Shown here piece by piece: positions 11,357-23,200 of a stretch of 64,000 bases of DNA. Both the position numbers and the translations under genes were made by a program. Source of the DNA: Odobenus rosmarus divergens (Eukaryota; Chordata; Mammalia; Carnivora; Odobenidae); the NCBI RefSeq assembly GCF_000321225.1, contig NW_004450302.1:4648948-4712947 (forward strand), in the 5' to 3' direction. Position 1 is the stretch's first letter. Each line of letters begins with the position of its first letter. Under the pieces are notes generated by a model. It saw nothing but the letters and a program-made list of their open reading frames with translations. It was not told the DNA's origin and did no database searches.

Positions 11357-11879
11357 GATCAATAAATGGCATTTACATTTTGAGCAGAAGGGAAGGATAT
11401 TGGCAAAAGGGAAGGGCTAAGGGCTTTCTCAGGCTAGCCAGTGGCCTGAGTAGAATCACAGGCACTATAAACCATCCAAGTCAGGGGCTGGGCTTGGGCA
11501 GAAAGCCCCTTGGGAAGCTGTATAGTTGGTCAAAGGTAGAGGGAGGAAAGCTGCAGGGACTGGTTGGTGACGTGCCCTGCTCGCCACCCCCTCAAAGTGA
11601 CCCAAGAGTTCTGGTCAACAGACTCAGGGACCCCCACGTTAGGCACCGTCACTTTGTTTCCTCCAGCCGCTTTCCCCTTTCATGGAACCAGCACCTACCA
11701 GATCTCTCAAGGCTTTGCAGAGATGAAAAATAATTCCTCCTCCTAAAAAAGTTTGCAACACTGAACATAGAGGAAAAGTCTCAGAGCGTAGACACAGGAG
11801 GAAGGAGAGGAGGGAGGGAGAAGCTAACAATCAATGTAAAAGGGTCAAATACTAGTTCTGTGCCCCAATCCTTACCCCA

Positions 11880-12190
11880 CCCCATTGCATGAGGCTGGTA
11901 TTATTGTCCCCATTTTATTTTATTTATTTATTGTTAAAGATTTCATTTATTTATTGGAGAGAGAGAGCGTGCGTGCAGGAGCAGGGGCAGAAGGAGAGGG
12001 AGAAGCAGACTCCCTGCTGAGCAGGGAGCCTGTCTCAGGGCTCTATCCCAAGACCCCAGGATCATGACCCGAGCTGAAGGCAGATGCCCAACCGACTGAG
12101 CCACACAGGTGCCCCTGTTGTTGCCATTTTAAAGATGATGACTCAAGCTGGAGAGGCCCTGTGACTTCCCCAAAGCTACCAAGTAAGTGT
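11880..12190 (-). repeat. MIR remnant, inverted, split by a SINEC
   Basis: 'ggctggtattattgtcccca' on the left and 'ccattttaaagatgatgact' on the right are the two sides of one inverted MIR, with the SINEC at 11925-12114 between them. Confidence 0.6.
11925..12114 (-). mobile_element. SINEC inserted in a MIR
   Basis: It runs from aaagatttcatttatttatt to gagccacacaggtgcccc. Confidence 0.88.
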
Positions 12191-12194
12191 GGCC

Positions 12195-12510
12195 TGAGCC
12201 TTGGCCTATGCTCACTGTGTTCACCTTGACCTTGGGCAAGTAGCTGAACCTCCCTGGGTCTCAGTTTCTTTTTCTTTTTTTCTTTTCTTTTTTCTTTCTT
12301 TTTTTTTTTTTTTTAAGATTTTAAGTCATCTCTACATCCAACGTGGGGCTTGATCTCACAACCCTGAGATCAAGAGTCTCAGGCTCCACCACCGACTGAG
12401 CCAGCCACGTGCCCCTCAGTTTCCTCATCCATAAAAACAGCAACACATTCCAAGGCATGCTTGTTCCTTGCAGGGTCATCGTGAAGGCTAGAGAGAACAT
12501 CTTTGAAGAG
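12195..12510 (+). repeat. MIR remnant split by a short SINEC
   Basis: 'ccttgggcaagtagctgaac' and 'ggtctcagtttc' lie left of the SINE, and 'ctcagtttcctcatccataa' resumes on the right. The repeated ctcagtttc is the target duplication. Confidence 0.65.
12267..12415 (-). mobile_element. SINEC of the short type, inverted
   Basis: A T-rich tail (12267-12320) is followed by 'catccaacgtggggcttgat' and ends 'gagccagccacgtgcccc'. Confidence 0.8.
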
Positions 12511-13449
12511 TTTGGCTTGTGGAAGATACCCTGACACTGGCAGCTATTATTCCCTGGCTCTGGTGTCTGGGAAGTCAGGGAAGCCTGAGTATGGAGAGCT
12601 GAGTCTGGAGCAAGTTCAAGGAGGAACTCATCCTTCTCTCCCCTCTACCCCCACAGCCCCCAGGCCTGACCTTCAAACTAGCAAGGAAACTAAAAGTGTC
12701 TGTGAGAGCAATATCCACCCACCACTTCACAGGGTGATTGCCACCCAGCAAGGTGCTGGCAGCGCTGACCCCCTGGACCTGGGATGTGCCCCAGGGCATT
12801 CCCTTCCTGGGGCAGGCTCTCAGAGTCAGCAAGTTAGTCTCTTTAGGAAGGTGTGCCCCCGCAAGCTCTGCTCCTCATAATTTCTCTACACCCCACCCCA
12901 TCTTCCTTCCTCCCCCATCTCCACACAACTTGGAAGTGTGCAGACGTTCCCCAGGAGTCAGGGTTCCAGGGGGATCCGAGGACACTCTCAGGATGATGGC
13001 CTGAAGCAGCACAGTCCCCTTCTCCGGACCTCAGGGGAGCCAAAGTCCCAGTGATCAGGGCAAAGGTCTTCCACAGCCAGGCCCCGCCCCTCACCGCGCT
13101 TTCTGCTAGGCGGGTTTTCATCGCTGCCTCTGAGGCAGGAAAGGGGAGGTCACCCCACCACATCCCTCCCCCCACCCCCCATTGCTGTCCTCCTCCTCCT
13201 CTGGAGGAAGTGTCAAGACAGCGTGAACCTGACAAGGATGCCACTTTCTGGTGCCCAGCACCACCTTTCCCAGCCAGAACCGGAGCTGGTACAGGCCGAG
13301 CCTCTGTACAGCGGCTTTCCGTTCACGCCTCGGGCAGGGTGCGGGATTGTGCCCTAGGCCCGAAATCGTGGGGCAGATGGGGGATAAGAAGCACAGTTTC
13401 CAGTCCCTGATGCCACCCTACACGGTGCACTGCAGGGGGTCAAGCCTGC

Positions 13450-14260
13450 CCCGTGAGGGACGGGGTACCAACTGGCGTCCCTTTAGCTGACTTCTGGCCC
13501 CAGAGGGGACTCACCCACCGCACACTTGTCCTGGCCTCCTCCCCACCCACCGCGGGCCTTCTGCTCCAGCTGGCAAGGCTCGGAGGCGGAGGGGGCGGGG
13601 CGGGGGGGGGCGGGCTTCGCGTCGGCTCCCTTGGCCTCCGGCTCGCAACCCCGGGAGCGGGGACACAGCACATGACCCGCGCGCTAAACCGGGCTCCCGG
13701 ATGGACGCGTCTGGGCCTGGCCGCCCGGCCCGCACTCACGGCCCGCGGGCTCCCCCTCTGCGAAATCAACAAGCCCTCGCGCCCCCAAACCTGAAGAACC
13801 TCTCTTCAGGCCTCTAGTGGTCGGGAGGGGAGCGGGCCGCCTCCCAAGGCCTTCGGATCCCGAGGGAAAGCCGTGGCACGTCTTCGAGGCGGGAGGGGAG
13901 GGCCGCGGGTCCGAGGGGAAGGTGGCCCCGCGCGTAGCCGTTTCCTCCCCGCCCCGCCCCGCCCGGCCGGACCCAGTCCTCCGCACCCCATAGGCAGAGG
14001 CGACCCTCCCCGCCTCCCCGCCCGCTCCGCGCTCGCCCCGCCTCGGCTCACTTTAAAAGTTTCCTCAGGCTGGGACGCGCGGAGAGAGCCATGGTCATCT
14101 ACGTCGGGATGCTGCGCCTCGCGAGGCTGCGCGCCAGGGGCCCGGGGGTGCTGGCGACCCGCGCCATCCTCGCCCGGGGTTGGCAGGAAGCGAGATTGCA
14201 GGGCGTCCGCCCCCTGAGGTACGCGAGCCCGGGGAAGGAGGGGGCGGCCTGCGCCCCCAA
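13450..14260 (+). promoter_or_regulatory. ACSF2: CpG-island promoter of ACSF2
   Basis: This is a dense CpG block with repeated GC boxes (for example ccccgccccgccccgccc near 13949-13966) ending in ACSF2 exon 1. No TATA box is seen at a suitable distance. The sequence ctttaaaagtttcctc lies about 40 bp before the ATG and is probably within the 5' UTR or at the start site. A strong G-run element lies at its upstream end. Confidence 0.7.
13586..13615 (+). other. G-run cluster, candidate G-quadruplex near the ACSF2 promoter
   Basis: At least four runs of three or more G are separated by one or two other bases within 30 bp on the plus strand, which matches the standard G-quadruplex pattern. It lies about 480 bp upstream of the ACSF2 ATG. 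Confidence 0.7.
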
Positions 14261-17200
14261 CGCCGCGGGAGGAAGTTTGGTGGGGGACGGGGGTCCTGCA
14301 GAGCTTCCCTGGGGGCCGATCCCACTCTGGCTGGCAGGCCCGAGGCCGCCGCACCTCCGGATGGCACGTGCTGGGGAGCGGGTATGCAGCACCCAGCGCC
14401 TAGGCAGCAGGAAATGCTGGCCTGGCTTGCGCAGACTGGGGGCTGCAGCTGGTGGCCGGCAGTGACCCTGCACAGACTCTGAGTTCTGGTCCAGGACTCT
14501 TGGTACTTTCCAAGCATGAGCACACCGAGGGCCAGGAGCCTGGGCCTTCGGCGGTCTAGCCGGAGAAAGAAGGGCAGAGGAAAGGCTGCCTCTTCAAAAC
14601 ACACTGTCTCTGAGCCGGAACCCTCTTCAGAGGTAAACGTGGGGATCTTTGGCCTGTCTTGCCAGTCCGCTAAGCCCAGCGGTCTCCCCTCTCCTCATTA
14701 GGTGCTGATGAACATTGCTTTTGCACCTTGCTACCTGCTGGGCCTGTTTTCTTCTGTCCTCAGTGCAAAAGGTGGGATGGGGGCTGGCAGGTGCCCGTTC
14801 CAGGAGCGTTGCTGCCTCTCTAGCAGTGTAGTAAGTAGTCGTCTTTTCCCAAGTTCACACAAGTGTGAACATGTGTTGGCTGCTTAAGCAGAACTGGTCT
14901 CCCGCTGATGGTATCAGGGTGGTTATCTTCAGCACCCAGAAGAGGGGAGGCCTGGGCACCACTGAGGGTGCCCTGCCCCCCAGATGGGCCAGGAACTAAG
15001 TCAGGGGGGAAAAGGGAGGAGAACAAAGGGGCTTCTCCTCTGAGAGAACTGTTTGGTTAACAAAAATAGGATGGGGGGGTGGTTGGAGGGAGATGCAAAT
15101 TCCTCTTTTGGCTAAAACTCCAAGATCACGTTTTGAACTTGCTGGTTCCTGATAACTAGAAAGTATGCAGTGCTTTAAGATGGCTATGCCCAGTTTTCTG
15201 GGAAAACCCTGTGGCCCAAGGCTGGTCAGTAGATGGGTTTGTGATGAAGACAGCTGGGTTTAGGGGCGCCTGGGTGGCTCAGTCGGTTAAGTGTCTGCCT
15301 TTGGCTCAGGTCATGATCCCAGGGTGCTGGGATCGAGTCCGGCATCTGGCTCCCTGCTCAGCGGGGAGCCTGCTTCTCCCTCCCCCTGCTTGTGCTCTCT
15401 CTCTCTGACATATAAATAAATAAAATCTTAAAAAAGAAAGAAAGAAAGAAAAGACAGCTAGGTTTTCTCACGGTGCCTCCCAGGCAGGTTCCACCATCCC
15501 TACCCCGAGCCTCTAAGCCCCACCTCTGGACTCCTCAGTGAGAGCCCTCTTACAATGTGAGGACCCCAAGGAAAGTTACTCCTAAAAGCATACGTGTTTC
15601 ATGATGCTAAATCAGGCAACTTCTGGTCACATAGCAAAACTCCTGACCTTTGACATTTTTGTGTATAAACAGCAGAACCCTTACCTGGTACAGGCCTACA
15701 ATCTCAGGGTATAGGCACCAGGCCTCAGAGAAATTCTGCCTCTGCAGCAGGAGGAGATCCATTTGTCTAGAGAGAGAAGGTTTCCTGAGCATTTGGCCTA
15801 ATTCTGTCCCATCCCTTCCATGTGCTTGAACCCTTTTCTACTGACCATGGTGATTTGGCCTGATTTCACTCCCTCTTTCCCCTTCAGAAACCCTCCAGAG
15901 TCTCAAGCATTCAACAGACATTCCTGAGTACATATGTCATGTCAAGCACCTGGTGGGTGCTATAGATCTAGAAGCCAAAGAACCCAGCCTTCCAGAGACT
16001 TGCAGCCTAGTGGGGGAAAAGATAAGTCAGGTCATCACTACTCAGTGTTCCAAGTGTAATGGTATGGAAAGCTCCTGGATTTCTGCTCTCTGCTTTTTCT
16101 GATCTAGTCACACATAAAGCCCGCTTTTCTGCTTCCCAACCCTCCCCTCACCCCAGGCCTATTACTTATCAGATTCCTAGTTTTGCCTGTTAGGAAAGAG
16201 CAAGAACTTTGAAGCCAGACTGCTTTGGGTTACAGCCCTGGCTTCTCCACCTGCCCACTGTGTGACCTTGAGTGCATTACCTAACCTCTGAGCCAGGCAA
16301 GTTTGTCATTAATGCTACCTACTTGCTGGATTGACAAAGTCTTGCTCTGCTCAGCCTTTCCTCTGGGGTCGGTCTGGTCCCTGAGACCTTCAAATGGTGT
16401 CTGGGTAGGAATTCCAAATGATTTAAAAGTAGGAGAGGGGCACCTGGGTGGTTCAGCCAGTTAAGCGACTCTTGATTTTGGCTCAGGTCCTGGGATCGAG
16501 TCCCATATCGGGCTACTTGCTCAGTGCGGAGCCTGCTTCTCCCTCTGTCTGCCGCTCCCTCTCCTTGTGCTCTCTTTCTCTCTGGCAAATAAATCTTAAA
16601 AAAAAAAAAAAGTAGGAGAGAATCCCCTTTTCAGTGGCTTCTTTCTTGCACCTGGTTCTTCCTTTTATCCAGCTGCCGAGACGGCAGCCTCTGCCCAGCC
16701 ACAAATCCAGACCTTGGATCTGCCAGACAATACCTGCTCCATCAAAGTTGGGGTTGTTCAGACCCTTTCCCCCCCGGAAGGAAAGAAGAAGCTGTCTTAT
16801 TTTTCTCCAGATCTCCTGAACCGCCAGCTCCTTCCCCTTGTCTACACATCCCCTTCCCCAAGGAAATGGATGGGCTAGTCTGGAGCTTCAGGGAGCACTG
16901 GGGGTAAGATTCCTTGATGAACTTGAGATGAGCAGGCTTCCTCCAGACCTCTGAAGCTGGCCTGGGGCTGCCTCACCGTTGCATCTGGGGTGTTGGATGC
17001 ACTTGGAGCTGAGAAAGACAGAAAGAACATTGGCTTAAGCCTTTCAGAATTAGGAATGATGCTCAGAGCTGGGACTCCAGTGACTCCATGCCGATGATAG
17101 GTCAGAGGGGTAAGTGAACTTCATGGACTACCCTCTAGGGGAATGGCTGTAATCAGGTGGGACCAGTATTGGAAACTAAAATGCTGTCCCTATGTGAGGG

Positions 17201-20200
17201 GATTGTATTAAGCCAGGAAGCGTTTTGGTTGGAAACCATAATAGTTACAAAAAATAGACTCTTCTTTCCCAAAGATGATTAACAAGTGATCTGGTAATGA
17301 TATTTCTACACATTACACTGGGGATCCTCCAGTCTAAATGTAAATGTATAGAAAATAAACTACAAACATAGACATTGTAACCAGTGAATGGTACATATCA
17401 GTTTGGTTACCCTTTCCTGCCTCTCACGCAGTAGATGGCAATCTGCTCTGGAGGCTGCGGAGGAGGTATAAAGATAAATGACCTTGTTTTCTTTTTTTTT
17501 TTTTAAAGATTTTATTTATTTATTTGAGAGAGAGAGAATGAGAGAGAGAGAGCATGAGGGGGGGAGGGTCAGAGGGAGAAGCAGACTCCCTGTGGAGCAG
17601 GGAGCCCGATGCGGGACTCGATCCCGGGACTCCAGGATCATGATCTGAGCCGAAGGCAGCCGCCCAACCAACTGAGCCACCCAGGCGCCCTAAATGACCT
17701 TGTTTTCACTGAGTTCTTCGCCTAAAAGGGATCTACAGGGGAAGACCATAGACCCCCTGATACAAGGCAGAAAGGGTGCTGTTCCTTGGAGGATGGCAAT
17801 TAAAGCAGGGAAGAATCCGATTGGTGGGAATGAGACTGGGAAAGACTTGCTGATGAGGCTGGAGTTTGAAGCTGCTCCCTCCAATGATAGGGCTGGAGTT
17901 TGAAGTATGAAGCACATATCCTTGCATGAAATTTTACCTTGAACTCTTTTGAATCCTGGGTATCAAGCTCTCCCAGCCTCCCCCACATTCTGTAATTTTT
18001 AAAAAATATTTTATTTACTTATTTGAGAGAGCAAGCACGAACAGGGGGAGGGGCAGAGGGAGAGGGAGAAGCAGACTCCCAGCTGAGCAGGGAGCCTAAC
18101 TCGGGGCTCCATCCCAGGACCCTGGGATCACTACCTGAGCCGAAGGCAGCGGCTTAACCAACTGAGCCACCCCAGCGCCGCCATATTATTTAATTTATTC
18201 AATCTGTAGGCAGAAACGTTGAAGCCAGGCAGATCTGGGTTCAAATGAACCATTTTAGCTGGGGGCTTTGGGACTAAGTTGAACTTGACCTTTCTCATAT
18301 GTAAATAATGTTGTTGGAGAGTTAAATAAGGTCACATTAAGAAAATTTTTAACTCACAGCCTGGTGCTAAAAGAGATCTTCAACCCATTGCAGTGATGAG
18401 CTATGCTACAGGTAGTGCTTGCTAACAATGGGTTTGTGCATTCCTACAATGACCTTGAGGCCCACAGTTTAGGAATTTGAGAGAGTAGGAGGGAGACAGT
18501 TCTGGCAAGGTAATTGCCTAAACCAGGCTGGGCTGCTCCAGGTATGTAATATGCCTGTGCTCACAATTTTTTTTTTTTTTTTTTTGGCTTATCATATGTT
18601 GAACAAACCAACGTACAGGATGTAATTTCATTTCTTGAGTAGGACTTGCTAGGGAAGTGTCCTAACGAAGACAGGTACCAATAATTCTAACAGGTGCCTC
18701 TCCCTTCAGAAAGAAACAAGCTGTTTCCAGCCTACAAATCCTGTTTTGTGAACCTTGCTGGTGCGTCTGTGTTTCTCACTGTGGGAATCAGATGACAGGG
18801 GAGCAAGTCCCAGATCTACCACCTCCAATTCAGTATGGCTTTAGGCAAGTCACTCAATCTCTCTGCCCCTTGGCTGGTTGGTAAAATAGGCCACTTAGAC
18901 AAGGAGCACTCTACCTTTCTGTAGACATTCTGTGATTCCTAAGGAGGCTGAGCTTTGAGCCTGATCCCCTAATTCAGGAGCGCTGTGGTTGAAGTTTGAA
19001 GCCTTCCTGCTCACATGAAGCCTCGCTTGGGCCAGAACCCTTATGAACTCCTCCCAACCTCCTGACACTCTGTGATTCTCTCTATTCCTTCCTGGGAACA
19101 AAAAACATTGAGGGTTTTGTCTCTAGAAAGCTAAGGTCATAAGCTAACCTCCTATGTACCTTAGTGATCCCATCAAGGAACAAGTGTTCTGAATCAGCCC
19201 CCACCCCCAGCTCCTGTGTGCATTCCCCACAGGCTCCATACAAGTGACCCAAGGGAAGACCCTCAGCGCGAATGCCTCATAACCCCAAAAACGTCAGGCT
19301 TTCAGAAACAGCTTCTTGAGTTTGCTAAACTCGAATAATAACTTACTGCATACTTTCTCCACATAACACACAAACACACATGCACTGGTGGTTTTATTTG
19401 AGATGCTAAATTATAGGATGACTTGCTCACACCTTTATTGTAGCTCATACCACTCTGGAGTTCTTTGTAGTCCCTTGTAGGCTGTAGACTCCTTCAGGAA
19501 GATTATGTTGGGTGGTAAAAAGATCTTGGAGCTTTATGGCATAATTACAATGCACGAATCTCAAGTGTACAGTTTGGTGCATTTTAACAAATCTATATAC
19601 TCAACATCCCAAGAGCTAGAACCTGCCCATCACTCTAAAACAGTGCTCTTCAATAGATATACAGTGTGAGCCACACATGTAATTTTAAGTGTTCTAGTAG
19701 CCGTATTAACCAGGTAATAAGAAATAGGTGACATTAATTTCAATGATACATTTTCTTTAACTTAGTATGGTCAAAATATCATTTCAGCATATAACCAATC
19801 TTTTAAAAAAATTACGGCTGAAATGTTTACATTCTTTTTTTTAAAAGTATTACAAATTGAGTGTGTATTTAACACTCACAGAACACCTTCATTCACACTA
19901 GCCAAATTTCAAGTGTTCCACAGCCACACATGACTAGCGGTTACTGTATAGATAGCACACGTCTAGAAATTTCTCTCATGTCCATTTCCAGTCAGTGTCC
20001 TTCCCTAACCAGAGGCTACCACTGTTTTGACTTCTAATCTCCATAGGTCAGTTTTGCCTATTCTTGAATCTTAAGAGTATATGCTCTTGTGTCTGGCTTC
20101 TTTTGCTCAAAAACCAAGAGGTGTTTTGGGGAGGAGGGACCCATTAACCTTGACAAAAATTCATGAGAGTGTGCATATTATGCATTGAACAGTTTCGCTT

Positions 20201-23200
20201 TCCTTGATAACTCTGAAGAAAAGGACATGATCTCATCTGCTCAATATTTTACCTCTTGGGTGTGATGACAGAAAGGCACTCTGAGAAGTGGGGCCCCTGA
20301 TGCATCAAGGGTTAGCAGTCCCTGATATTATATAATCTAAGGACTTTTTTTAAGTTAAGCTTTTTATTTTGACGTAATTACACATTCACATGCAGTTGTA
20401 AGAAATAATGCAAACAGATCCCATAAACCCTCTATTTGGTTTCCCCGAAGGGTAACCTCTTGCAAAATTAGTATAGTATCACATTCAGGATTGTGACATT
20501 GATACAGGCAAGATACAGAACACTTCCACCCCACAAGAGTCCTTCAGTTTTCTCTTTCTGACTCACCTGCAGCTCCTGCTTAATCTCTAGCAATATTCCA
20601 TGATTTTGTAATTTTAAGATATTGTGTAGACAGAGTCATACAGTATGCTACCTTTAGGGATTGGTTTTTTTTACTCTGCGTAATTCTCTGGAGATTCATC
20701 CAGGTTTCTTTGTGTGTCGATAGTTCCTTTCTTATTGCTAACTAGTATTCTTTGATATGGATGTACAGTTGGTTTATTTGGAAGATATTTGGATTGTTTC
20801 CAATTTTTTCAAAATATAAGGCTGCTATGCCCATTTGTGTACAGATTTTTGTGTGAACATAAGCCTTCATTTCTCTGGAAACAGAATTCTTTATTTGGGA
20901 TCATTGCCCCCAAAGTGCAATTGCTGGCTCATATGGTAGTTGCCTGTTTTCCTTTTAAAGAAACTGTTTTCCAGCATGATTGTACCATTTTACATTCCCA
21001 CCAACAATGTATGTGTTACATCAGCATCCTCGCCACCATTTGGTATTGTCACTATTTTTTATTTTCACCATTCTGATAGGTATATAGTGATATTGTGGTT
21101 TTCATATGAATTGCTCTAATGGTGAATGATGTTGAATATCTTTCCATGGGCTTATTTGCCATCTTTGGTGAAATGTCTCTTTATGTCTTTTGCCCATTTT
21201 GTAGTTGGATTGTTTGGGTTTTTTTAACTGTTGAGTTTTCAGAGTTCTTTATGTATTCTAGGTACTAGTCCTTTGTCAGATATGTGGTTTGCAAATATTT
21301 TCTCCACTCTGTGCCTCATCTTTTCACCCTCTTTTTTTTTTAAAGATTTTATTTATTTATTTATTAGAGAGCGAGCGAGAGAGAAACAGCATGAGAGGGG
21401 AGAGGGTCAGAGGGAGAAGCAGGTTCCCCACTGAGCCGGGAGCCCGATGTGGGACTTGATCCCAGGACCCCGGGATCATGACCTGAGCCAAAGGCAGTCG
21501 CTTAACCAACTGAGCCACCCAGGCGCCCCATCTTTTTACCCTCTTAAGAGGGTTGTACGCAGAGCAAAAAGTTTTCATTTTTATGGGTCGCTGTTATCGA
21601 TTTTACGGACCATGTTTGTGATGTCAAATCTAAAAATTTTTTGCCTAGCCCTGGATCCTGAAGATTTTCTCCCATGGTTTTTTTTTTTTTCTCAATATTT
21701 TGTAGTTTTATGTTTTACATGCAAGACTGATCTATTTTGAGGGTTTTTTTTTCCTAATAAACTTAAATCAAAATTCCTTTTTTAAACATCAGTCATTCTG
21801 TGCCATCAATTAAGAAAATGACCATTCAGTAGTGTTCTTGTTTGGATTTCACCCGTCACTCAGCACCTTCATTTTCTTGAACAGTAGCCGTATGTTGTCA
21901 CTGGTATAAATGTGTCACCAATCTTTGCAGGTACCTAAAAAGTATAACTCTACTTCAGGACAGACAGCTCTTACAGGTTCATAGTTGTCCCCTCTTGTCC
22001 AAGTATTGGCCATCTCTACTCCCATGTCAAGTGCCACTCCCAGGTGAACCAGCAGCCTAGTGTCTTTGTGCAACTTAGGGAGAGGAGAGAACACAGCCCC
22101 GCAGGGCCTCCATCACTAGTGGTCCAGGGGCTAGAATAATGGTGTGTTGGAGAGTGATGGTGTGAAGCTTGGTGTTCAAGGGGGAAGAAAGAGGAGAACC
22201 TGCCTCTCTGCCACGAACTAGGAGATGCACTGGCCCGTGTAGTTAAAACTGTGTCTCATACAGTAGGGAATGTGTTGACTGAGGATGGAGGCTTGCCTGT
22301 GAGTATAGCTCGTGAACTTCAGAGACAGACTGGGGCTGTTTCTCATCACATAAATGTTGGTCTTGCCCTGGTGCTTCACATGACAGGACCAGTGTGTCTC
22401 CCTCTGTCCATGCCAGGAAGTTGCTCCATCTTTTGAATGTTTTAGGTGCCCTTCTTGGGAGTTCATCAACCCTCTTGTATTTTCCTTAGTAAATATTTCA
22501 TATGGAAGAAAAAAATTGGGGCGCCTGGGTGGCTGAGTCGGTTAAGCGTCTGCCTTCGGCTCGGGTCACGATCCTGGAGTCCTGGGATCGAGCCCCACAT
22601 CGGGTTCCCTGCTCAGCAGGGAGCCTGCTTCTCCCTCTCCTTCTGCCGCTCCCCCTGCTTGTACTCTCTCTTTCTCAAATAAATGAAATCTTTAAAAAAA
22701 AAAGGGGGGAAGAAAAAAATTAACCATAATCACATGATAAAATAACAAACACCTAGGTACCTACCACTCCAAATTAACATAGAGCCATACTTGTTACAGA
22801 AAATTATACATAAAAGAAATAAAACAATATGGATCAAGTTCAAGTCCCTTTTAGAGCTGTCCTGCAGCCCGCCTGTCACTGAGAACCAATGTCATAAATT
22901 GAATGTGTGTCGTGTCAGAGTGTGTTTTTTTGCTTTTCATATGTCTCCAATCCTTAAACAGTATATTTTATCATTTGGAAAGCACTTCAAATCACACCAA
23001 GCAAGTAATAAGCGCTTTCAGTTTCCCTACCTTTTGTTCCCATAAACAATACTTGGGCTTTTATAATCTCAGCACAAGTTGTACCGGATGCCCTTCCTTT
23101 TTTATCTCAACAGTATATCTTAAAGATCTATTTACACGGACACTATAGATCTGGATTATTCCTTTTCCATTATGTAACTATGTCTCTAGCAGCACAATTG

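Larger units (their letters stand above)
5071..13440. other. Intergenic region between LRRC59 and ACSF2
   Basis: I find no exon of a recognisable gene here on either strand. It holds the L2/solo LTR composite, an inverted L1 fragment, a run of SINECs (7-12.4 kb) and MIR pieces. The 12.5-13.45 kb part next to the ACSF2 CpG island is unique, GC-moderate sequence without a convincing coding signal. Confidence 0.7.

Noticed and set aside
13806..14354. 182-codon and other open frames around ACSF2 exon 1
   Set aside because: They are products of the CpG island. Only the frame starting at 14091 continues through spliced exons.
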